From assembly GCA_937926975.1 (NCBI GenBank), contig CALBCJ010000012.1:124001-188000 (forward strand): 64,000 nucleotides of DNA, given 5' to 3'. The notes beneath the pieces are model-generated. The model searched no databases, was not told where the DNA came from, and saw only the letters and a list, made by a program, of their open reading frames with translations. Shown piece by piece: positions 44,525-51,540 of this stretch. Source of the DNA: an uncultured Propionibacteriaceae bacterium (lineage in GTDB: Bacteria > Actinomycetota > Actinomycetes > Propionibacteriales > Propionibacteriaceae). Both the position numbers and the translations under genes were made by a program. The number at the start of each line of letters is the position of its first letter. Positions within the stretch are counted from its first letter, which is position 1.

Positions 44525-46141
44525 ATGCCACCACCCCGGCGCCAGCGTCTGCGATGGGTCTCCCAGGTCGGACTGGTCACCGCGGTCCTGATCGTCGGGA
44601 CCGTGGGCAGCGCCCTGACCGCTGCTCTGCTCCTGGCTAGGCGCAGCATCGAGCAGCAGAGTGAGGCCCAGGCCCTGTCGATCGCCCAGACGGTGGCGAT
44701 CGACCCCCGCTTCGCCGACTGGGTAGTGCACAGCCAGCCCAGCCCCGACGGGCCGGCCCAGGCCGCCGCCGAGGAGGTCCGGCTTCGTACGAAAGCCCTG
44801 TACGTGGTGGTCACCGACACCACGGGGATCCGCTACAGCCACCCCAGCCGAGCCGAGGTGGGGCGGATGGTCAGCACCGACCCGGCGGCTCCGCTCGCGG
44901 GCCAGGAGGTCACGCTGGTGGAGCGGGGGACCCTGGGGCTGTCGGCTCGGGGCAAGGTTCCGCTGCGGGACCCGTCCGGGCACGTCGTCGGAACGGTCTC
45001 GGTCGGCATCGGGATCAGCCAGGTGGAGGCTCTGCAGCAGCAGTTCCTGCTGTTCCTGACAGCCGTGACGGCGACCACGCTGGCGGTCGGCCTTCTGGCG
45101 GTGGCTGTCGGCTCCCGGCGGCTGAGCCGGATCACCCACCACCTGGAGCCGGACGAAATGGCCGACCTGCTGCGCGAGCACGCGGCCCTGCTCGGTGGCG
45201 CTCAGGAAGGCGTTGTGGCAGCGGACAGCGCTGGCTACCTGCGGGTGGCCAACCCGGCTGCCGGGCTGCTGCTGGGCACCAGCCTGCACGTAGGCAGCCC
45301 GGTCACAGACTGCGGGCTGCCGGCACCAGTGGCAGACCTGCTGACGAACCGAGCGGCTCCCGACGGCGGGTCGCTGCTGGTGGTGGGAGACCGGATCCTC
45401 CAGACCCACCGGCTGGAGGTAGAGCGGACGGGGCACGACCTGGGCTCGGTGGTGGTGCTGGCTGACCGTACCGACCTCGATGTCCTGGGCCGTGAGCTGG
45501 AAGCCACCCGGGCTCTCACAGATGTGCTGCGGGGCCAGGCCCACGAGTACACCCACCGGCTGCACGCCCTGCTCGGCCTGCTGCACCTGGGCCATGTCGA
45601 CGAGGCCTTGGAGTACCTGGCTGACCTGTCCGTCACCGGCACCGGCGGCGAGGGGGTAGAGGACCCGTACCTGCAGGGGATCCTGGCCGCGAAGACGGCG
45701 GTCGCCGACGAGATGGGGGTCGATCTGCGGATCGGTGGCAGCACCTGGGTCGAGGGGCGGCTGCTGAGCCCGCTGGATGCGGTGACCGTGGTCGGAAACC
45801 TCATCGACAACGCGACCCGGGCAGCCAGCGCTGGGACCCGTCCGCCCTGGGTCGAGGTCTGCCTGGTCAGCGACGGCTCAGACCTGCTGGTTCACGTGAT
45901 CGACTCTGGCCCGGGAGTCGGACCTGAGCAGCAGCAGGCGATGTTCAGCGACGGCTGGACCACGAAGACCGAGCACTCTGACCAGCACGGGATCGGGCTC
46001 TCCCTGGCGCGAGCCACAGCCCGCCGTCACGGCGGCTACCTGGAGCTGGCGGTGGCCTGTGGACCGGACCACGGTGCCGCCTTCCGGGCCCGGTTGTGCC
46101 GGGTGCTGAGCCCCAAGGTCCCTGTGAAGGAGCAGCCATGA
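44525..46141 (+). CDS. citA: CitA/DcuS-family sensor histidine kinase
   Basis: A 538-residue membrane sensor. Helix 1 (~13-38), an extracytoplasmic sensor domain (~40-170, with VVVTDTTGIRYSHPSRAEVG as in citrate/C4-dicarboxylate sensors), helix 2 (~178-200), a PAS-like segment, then a kinase core with QAHEYTHRLHALLGL (phosphorylated His), LIDNATRAAS (N box), DSGPGVG and HGIGLSLARATARRHGG (G boxes). Likely senses external citrate and phosphorylates the next gene's product. The frame is open far upstream, but ATG 44525 follows a leaderless -10 box. Confidence 0.9.
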   Translation: MPPPRRQRLRWVSQVGLVTAVLIVGTVGSALTAALLLARRSIEQQSEAQALSIAQTVAIDPRFADWVVHSQPSPDGPAQAAAEEVRLRTKALYVVVTDTTGIRYSHPSRAEVGRMVSTDPAAPLAGQEVTLVERGTLGLSARGKVPLRDPSGHVVGTVSVGIGISQVEALQQQFLLFLTAVTATTLAVGLLAVAVGSRRLSRITHHLEPDEMADLLREHAALLGGAQEGVVAADSAGYLRVANPAAGLLLGTSLHVGSPVTDCGLPAPVADLLTNRAAPDGGSLLVVGDRILQTHRLEVERTGHDLGSVVVLADRTDLDVLGRELEATRALTDVLRGQAHEYTHRLHALLGLLHLGHVDEALEYLADLSVTGTGGEGVEDPYLQGILAAKTAVADEMGVDLRIGGSTWVEGRLLSPLDAVTVVGNLIDNATRAASAGTRPPWVEVCLVSDGSDLLVHVIDSGPGVGPEQQQAMFSDGWTTKTEHSDQHGIGLSLARATARRHGGYLELAVACGPDHGAAFRARLCRVLSPKVPVKEQP

Positions 46142-46812
46142 CTGACAGAGTCGCTCTGCGGGTGCTGGTCGTCGACGATGACTTCCGTGTGGCCGGGGTC
46201 CACGCCGACGCCCTCAGCAGCGCCGGGGGGATAGCGGTGGTGGGGAAGGCGACCACCCTCGCCCAGGCCCGCCAGGTCCTCGACAGCCGGGCGGTCGACC
46301 TGGTGATCGCCGACGAGTACCTGCCTGACGGCAGCGGCTCGGCCCTGATCGGGTACGCGGACGCGTCGGTGATTCTGGTGACCGCGTCGACTGCCGCCGA
46401 GACCGTACGCCGGGCGCTGGCCCGTGGTGCCATCGGCTACATCGTCAAGCCGTTCCCGATGCTGATGCTGCTGGAGCGGGTCGGCGCCTACCACGCCTTT
46501 CTAAGGGCGACTCAGGTGGGCGACGACCTGAACCAGGCGCAGATCGACGCGCTGGTCAGCCAGCTGCGTCCACGCCCGACGGGCCGACGCCTGCCCAAGG
46601 GCCGCTCACAGGTGACCGCAGAGGCGATCATCCGGGTACTCAGGGAACGAGGCACGCCACAGACCGCGATCAGCATCGCCGACCAGATCGGGATCTCCCG
46701 GGCCACCGCCCAGCGGTACCTGTCTGACCTGGTGGCGAACGGCTCGGTGACCCTGGCCCTGAGATACGGGAGCACGGGACGGCCCGAGCACAGCTACCAG
46801 TGGTGCGGGTAG
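46138..46812 (+). CDS. citB: CitB/DcuR-family response regulator
   Basis: A 224-residue regulator starting at ATG 46138 in an ATGA overlap with citA. The receiver domain has VVDDDF (acidic pocket), VIADEYLPDGSG (phospho-Asp), a VTASTAAET Thr/Ser and GYIVKPF (Lys). The output domain (~155-224) is a winged helix with TAISIADQIGISRATAQRYLSDLVANGSV, typical of the CitB/DcuR group. Expected to activate citM-citCDEF on the other strand. Confidence 0.9.
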   Translation: MTDRVALRVLVVDDDFRVAGVHADALSSAGGIAVVGKATTLAQARQVLDSRAVDLVIADEYLPDGSGSALIGYADASVILVTASTAAETVRRALARGAIGYIVKPFPMLMLLERVGAYHAFLRATQVGDDLNQAQIDALVSQLRPRPTGRRLPKGRSQVTAEAIIRVLRERGTPQTAISIADQIGISRATAQRYLSDLVANGSVTLALRYGSTGRPEHSYQWCG

Positions 46813-46971
46813 AGCGTCAGCGGCGCCAGAGGCTCAGGACCACTCACGGCCGTCTCCCAGCACTCTCGCGATTGTCCGATAAGGTCTATTATGACATTTT
46901 ATGGGTGTGAGAGGCCCCTCTTCCACCCCGGAGCACTCCCCAGTGAGGACTGCGGTGTTCACTTGGGCAGC

Positions 46972-47922
46972 GTGAAGGTCTTGATCGTCGGTGCTGGAAC
47001 GATGGGCATGAGCCACGGGTGGCTGCTGTCCTCAGCCCACGAGGTGACCTTTCTGGTCCGCGCCGCTCGGGCTGCCTTCTACCAGCACGACGTCGAGCTG
47101 CACGTCCACGACCTGCGCCCGCACCGTGCTGACCAGGTGCGCCGCTTCCGTCCCAGGATCGTCTGCAGCGCTGAGCCCGGCCAGTACGACATCGTCCTGG
47201 TCATGGTGGACCGGCCGCACCTGTCGTCGGCCCTGCCTGCCGTCGAGGCCCTGGCCGGACACTGCCCCGTCGTCTTCATGCTGAACCACTGGGACATCGA
47301 GTCCCAGGTCACGCCTGCGGTGGCGCGCAGTGGCTACCTGCTCGGCTTCCCCTCCCAGGTCGGGGGCGGACGGGAGGGCCACCGCCTCGATGTGACCATC
47401 TTCCCCGAGGGCACAGTGTTGGAGGCTCCGGCACCCAGCACCCACGACAGCCTTCTGAGGGTCAGGAGGCTGCTCGAGTCTGCCGGCCTGACCGTGCGCT
47501 GGCAGACGTCGATGCCTGACTGGATGGCGGTCCACAGCATGCAGCAGTCCCTGACCGCAGCCCCCGTGCTCGAGTCCGGGGGCTACGAGGCCTTCTGCCA
47601 CGACCGGCAGGCTGTGGAGGGCCTGGTCCGAGCCTTCACCGAAGGCCTGCGGGTGTGCCGGGCACGTGGGATCAGGACCTGGCGGATCTGGCCATCCCCG
47701 CTGTTCCTCCTGCCGACTCCCCTGGTGACTACGGGGATCCAGAAGATGCTCCAGCAGCCGGAGACCACGGCGATGGTCACCGGCCACATGAGGCACGGGC
47801 TGGCGGACTGGGTGGCAGGTTTCCGGGACCTCTACGCCTGCGCCCAGGCCCTGGGCGTACACACCCCCGAGCTCGACCACCACCATCAGGTGATCGAGCA
47901 GCACTGGAGGGACGGCCGCTAG
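46972..47922 (+). CDS. Ketopantoate reductase-like (ApbA/PanE) dehydrogenase
   Basis: A 316-residue protein. The Rossmann motif KVLIVGAGTMGMSHGWLLSSAHEVTFLVR starts right at GTG 46972 (quoted here in part as VGAGTMGMSHGWLL), which decides the start; an upstream ATG at 46891 with AAGG before it would add 27 residues of no family character. Also seen are DIVLVMVDRPHLSSALPAV and a C-terminal helical domain. The fold is that of PanE, but the catalytic Lys of true ketopantoate reductase is not obvious, so the substrate is open. Confidence 0.72.
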   Translation: MKVLIVGAGTMGMSHGWLLSSAHEVTFLVRAARAAFYQHDVELHVHDLRPHRADQVRRFRPRIVCSAEPGQYDIVLVMVDRPHLSSALPAVEALAGHCPVVFMLNHWDIESQVTPAVARSGYLLGFPSQVGGGREGHRLDVTIFPEGTVLEAPAPSTHDSLLRVRRLLESAGLTVRWQTSMPDWMAVHSMQQSLTAAPVLESGGYEAFCHDRQAVEGLVRAFTEGLRVCRARGIRTWRIWPSPLFLLPTPLVTTGIQKMLQQPETTAMVTGHMRHGLADWVAGFRDLYACAQALGVHTPELDHHHQVIEQHWRDGR

Positions 47923-47955
47923 GGCCGCGCTCTGGTCTCGACCTCCCAGCGGTGT

Positions 47956-47984
47956 GGTCCGGACCCCGTGGTGCAGGTACCACG
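47956..47984 (+). terminator. Palindromes after the PanE-like gene
   Basis: GGTCCGGACC (47956-47965) is a perfect 10-base palindrome, followed by the hairpin CGTGGT (47967-47972) GCAGGT ACCACG (47979-47984). They lie 34-62 bases after the PanE-like stop and before the next start at 48047. They may act as a terminator or belong to the promoter of the next gene. Confidence 0.3.
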
Positions 47985-48046
47985 CCAGCCAGTCCTATCC
48001 TGCGTGCATCTGGCGATGCCCGTGCCTGACGAGAGGACACCCCACG

Positions 48047-48898
48047 ATGTCGTTCAGCGACGCACTGAAGCCGTACGGCAAGCTCGGCTACCGCCTTGGC
48101 CAGAGCGACCAGCCGGCCGACCGTGTGAAGGCCAACAAGCTGCTGCGACTAGCGACCCCGGAGCACGTGACCGGCATCCTGGACGCGGTCGGGCAGGCCG
48201 ACCGAGACGACTTCACCTCCCACAACGACTCCCTGGTCAATGCCCTGCTGGTCCTGGTCCACGCCGCCGACGCCGGCAACGAGGAGGCCGCTGCTGCGGT
48301 GCGAGACGTCGCACGGCGGCTACGCGATGAGCGCCCTTCTCGGGACGACGGCCGCAGCGCCTACTGGCAGGCTCTGGGCCTGTTCCGCGACGTGCCGGCG
48401 GCCGCCGACGCCTTCGACATCCTGGACGCCGAGCTCCGCTCGCTGCCGTCCACCCCGGCGGCCCTGTGGGCGCAGGAGATCGGCCTGGAGGTGCCAGACG
48501 ACCGCCGGTGGGGGTTCCTGGTCGTGGTGAGCTCGCTGGAGGCTCCGACGGTCGACGTTGAGGCCCACCTCCGCTGGGCGCCAGACCGCAGCGCAGAGCA
48601 CCACCAGGCCCGGCTGGCCCAGGACTGGTGGGGTGCAGGGGCAGACGTCGAGCTCTGGAGCTACAAGCCCGTCCCAGCCACCCTGCCGTACCAGGTCACG
48701 ATCAGCAAGGACGGGCAGAGCCGGACCCTTCAAGGGACTCTGGACCCAGCCCCGGCCGACATCCGCGACCTGCGGCGGGTCCTCGACACGGTTGAGGAGC
48801 AGAACGGGATCACCTTCGACCGGGCCAAGGCCCGGGTCCAGGGCGCCGGACGGCTCCGGGCCGCCAAGCCCGTCCGCGACTGGCTCCGAGCCCGCTGA
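48047..48898 (+). CDS. Hypothetical protein
   Basis: A 283-residue soluble protein with no family I recognise. ATG 48047 is chosen for the GAGAGGA upstream; the open frame begins at 47954. The N-terminal half is helical and rich in Asp/Arg/Ala (PEHVTGILDAVGQADRDDF, DVARRLRDERPSRDDG); a middle segment DRRWGFLVVVSSLEAPTVDVEA looks like a beta strand region. Codon use matches its neighbours. It ends 4 bases before the convergent MOSC gene. Confidence 0.7.
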   Translation: MSFSDALKPYGKLGYRLGQSDQPADRVKANKLLRLATPEHVTGILDAVGQADRDDFTSHNDSLVNALLVLVHAADAGNEEAAAAVRDVARRLRDERPSRDDGRSAYWQALGLFRDVPAAADAFDILDAELRSLPSTPAALWAQEIGLEVPDDRRWGFLVVVSSLEAPTVDVEAHLRWAPDRSAEHHQARLAQDWWGAGADVELWSYKPVPATLPYQVTISKDGQSRTLQGTLDPAPADIRDLRRVLDTVEEQNGITFDRAKARVQGAGRLRAAKPVRDWLRAR

Positions 48899-48902
48899 GC
48901 TG

Positions 48903-49742
48903 TCAGGTCGCCCCCTTGAGGGCCTGCTCGCCGGTACCAGCGGAGGCTGACGACCGGCTCGCCGCGGCGGCCTCGGTGTAGCGGCGGGTGAAGTCGGCCA
49001 GGACCATCCGCCCGTCGGCCTCCGCCGCGAGCAGAGCCCAGGCGTCGTCAGGGTCGTGGTGGGCGAACCAGCGTCGGCAGCTGACCTGGTGCCCAGGGGT
49101 CGACCAGACCCAGACCTGGTCCCCGGGACGGACCGTCCCAGGAGTCTCGACCGCGAGGTAGACCCCGACCCGGTTGCGGGCCGAGAACACCGAGACCCAG
49201 TCCCCCCGGCCCATGCCCCGGGCGAAGGTCGGGCACGGGTTGCGGACTCCCGTCACCCGCAGCAGCACCCCGTCCCCGCCCGGCTCGCCGGACCCGACCC
49301 ACAGCCGGGCCCCGAGCTCGACATCGTCCAGCCGGCCACCGACCACGAGGTTCTCCCCCATGCCGCCGACGCCCAGGCCCGGGACCGTCCTGGTCCAGTG
49401 GTCGACCTCGTCACCGTCCATGGCATAGACGGCCTTGTCCGGCCCGCCATGGTGCTCCCGGTCGGCCTGCTCGTCACCAACCAGGCCGAGGGCGGTCACC
49501 TCAGCGGCCGGAACCGGCCCCTTGGCCATGGCAGACCAGCCAGCGGTCCCGGCGTCCGGGCGGCGCCGCTGCAGAACACAGACTGCCGTCACCGGGCCGA
49601 GCAGCCCGACGCCAAGCGCCGGCTCGTGCTGGTGCCTGCCGTCTGCCCCTGCGTACGGCTCCGCCACGCGCCGGGCCAGGAAGGGACTGACCTCGATCCC
49701 GGCCCCATCGGTCGGGATCGGGACCACCGGCTGACTGGCCAT
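48903..49742 (-). CDS. MOSC domain protein (YiiM-like)
   Basis: A 279-residue protein with a MOSC beta-barrel: EVTALGLVGDEQADREHHGGPDKAVYAM, of which GLVGDEQADREHHGGPDKAV is the family signature, MGENLVVGG, RVTGVRNPCPTFARGM with the conserved Cys, and FSARNRVGVYLAVETPG. MOSC proteins bind molybdenum cofactor or sulfur-transfer groups; YiiM reduces N-hydroxylated purines. The first ~45 residues are atypical, so translation may begin at an internal GTG. Downstream of the PTS operon on the same strand (6-base gap). Confidence 0.85.
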   Translation of the reverse strand: MASQPVVPIPTDGAGIEVSPFLARRVAEPYAGADGRHQHEPALGVGLLGPVTAVCVLQRRRPDAGTAGWSAMAKGPVPAAEVTALGLVGDEQADREHHGGPDKAVYAMDGDEVDHWTRTVPGLGVGGMGENLVVGGRLDDVELGARLWVGSGEPGGDGVLLRVTGVRNPCPTFARGMGRGDWVSVFSARNRVGVYLAVETPGTVRPGDQVWVWSTPGHQVSCRRWFAHHDPDDAWALLAAEADGRMVLADFTRRYTEAAAASRSSASAGTGEQALKGAT

Positions 49743-49748
49743 CGACCG

Positions 49749-51524
49749 CTACGAGGTCGGAACCGGAACCCGCTGCGCCGCCGCGGCCCGCTCCATAGCG
49801 GTCGCGTACTGGTCGGAGTCAAAGCCGGCCACCAGGTGCCAGACCTGCGCAGCGACCTTGACCACCCCGGGCAGCCCGGCCTCCCGCAGCGCTGCCGGGT
49901 CGACCTGGTTGTCGTCGCGGACCTCGACCCGGACCCGGGTCTCGGCCACCTGGCGGACCGCCACCACGTTGTCGGCACCACCGAGAGCCGCCAGCCACTG
50001 CTTGGCCTGGTTCTCCTCCTTCGGGCCGACCTCGACGATGACCACCCGAGGCTCGTCGGCCTTCTCCTCGGCCAGCGCCTCGGCCTTCTGCTCGGCGGTG
50101 CGGTAGTCGGAGATGATCACCAGGGTCATTGACACCGCGAACGACGCCGCCACCGCGATCGCGTACGTACCCATCGGGCTGAACACGGGAATCGTCAGCA
50201 GCGAGGTGAAGGCGAAGGCCGAGGTCTTCACCCCACCCATCACCCCGATGATCAGACCACCGGTGAGGCAGCCGACCAGCATCCGGGGGTAGATCCGCTT
50301 GAAGCGCAGGTGAATGCCGTACAGAGACGGCTCCGAGACGCCACCAAACAGCCCGGCAGCCAGAGCACCCACCGCGGTCTGGCGCATCGTGACATCACGG
50401 TCTCGGATCGACAGCACCAGCACCCCAGCAGTGGCCCCGAAGCAGGCGAAGTTCCAGGCGCCCATCGGGCCCTGAATGAAGTCGTAGCCCAGCGACTTGA
50501 TGTTGGCCAGCATCAGCGCGTTCAGCGGCCAGTGCAGCCCCAGCGGCACCAGGAACGGGTACAGCATGGGGATCAGGATCGCGAAGACAGGCGGGGCGTT
50601 GGTGTTCAGCCAGGCCAGCCCGGTCCCCAGCCCGGTCCCGATCCAGATCCCCAGCGGGCCGATCAGGAAGGCGGTCAGCGGGACCATGATCACGATCGAC
50701 AGGAACGGGACGAACACCATCTGGACATTCCCCGGGAAGAGCCACGACAGCCCCCGGTAGAAGACCGCCAGCACCGCGACCATGATCAGGGGCACGAAGA
50801 CCTGGCCGCCGTAGTCGTTGAGCTGCATCGACAAACCGAAGATGTGCGCCGTGCAGGTCGGGTCGGCACCGGGGACCGGGCTCGGGACACAGACCGTGTT
50901 CGCCGCCGTGGAGAGCTTGGCGAAGTCCGGCGTCATCACCGCCGCCATCACCGTCGCGCCGACCCAGCCGTCAATGTTGAGGGCCTTGGAGGCGTTGTAG
51001 GCCACCATGATCGGCAGGAAGTAGAAGACCGCCCGCCACATGGTGTCCACGAAGACCCAGGACGCCGGCTTGTCCGCGGCCCGGAAGTCCACCACCTGCA
51101 AGGCGTCCAGGACCGCGGCGAAGGCGATGATCAGCGAGGCCCCCAGCAGCACCCCGAGCAGCGGCCGGAAGCTGTTCGAGAGGTACTCGAAGAAGCTGTC
51201 CAGCCAGGTGAACTTGCCGCGCGGCCCGCCGGCCCGGACGGCGGCCTTGACCTCGTCCGCGGTCTGAGGCTTCTTGCTCGAGGCCATCTCGGGCAGGCTC
51301 ATGATCTCGGTGTAGACGGTGCCGACCGCTCCCCCGATGATCACCTGGTACCGGTCGCCGGCCTGGGGGACGGCTCCCATCACCCCCTTGATCGACTCGA
51401 CCTGCTTGGTGTCCACCACGGACCCGTCGCGCAGCTGGAACCGCAGCCGGGTCGCACAGTGGGTCAGCGAGGCGATATTGCTGGCGCCGCCGACCGCGGC
51501 CACAATCTCGTTAGCAGTGCTCAC
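49749..51524 (-). CDS. PTS EIIBC, beta-glucoside family, with extra degenerate EIIB domain
   Basis: A 591-residue sugar permease. EIIB (1-~85) has the phosphorylated Cys23 in LTHCATRLRF. EIIC (~105-470) has about ten helices, PLLIGVLLGAS-like and LGLHWPLNALMLANIKSLG segments with GGVSEPSLYGIHLRFKR. After a Lys/Glu linker, residues ~505-575 repeat the EIIB fold (AALGGADNVVAVRQVAETRVRVEV), but the Cys is Ala. No EIIA domain is present; the adjacent EI fusion supplies it. GTG 51524 follows AGGGAG. Sugar unresolved: a beta-glucoside is indicated by family, lactose by the neighbouring lacZ. Confidence 0.9.
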   Translation of the reverse strand: MSTANEIVAAVGGASNIASLTHCATRLRFQLRDGSVVDTKQVESIKGVMGAVPQAGDRYQVIIGGAVGTVYTEIMSLPEMASSKKPQTADEVKAAVRAGGPRGKFTWLDSFFEYLSNSFRPLLGVLLGASLIIAFAAVLDALQVVDFRAADKPASWVFVDTMWRAVFYFLPIMVAYNASKALNIDGWVGATVMAAVMTPDFAKLSTAANTVCVPSPVPGADPTCTAHIFGLSMQLNDYGGQVFVPLIMVAVLAVFYRGLSWLFPGNVQMVFVPFLSIVIMVPLTAFLIGPLGIWIGTGLGTGLAWLNTNAPPVFAILIPMLYPFLVPLGLHWPLNALMLANIKSLGYDFIQGPMGAWNFACFGATAGVLVLSIRDRDVTMRQTAVGALAAGLFGGVSEPSLYGIHLRFKRIYPRMLVGCLTGGLIIGVMGGVKTSAFAFTSLLTIPVFSPMGTYAIAVAASFAVSMTLVIISDYRTAEQKAEALAEEKADEPRVVIVEVGPKEENQAKQWLAALGGADNVVAVRQVAETRVRVEVRDDNQVDPAALREAGLPGVVKVAAQVWHLVAGFDSDQYATAMERAAAAQRVPVPTS

Positions 51525-51540
51525 AGTCAGTTCTCCCTGC

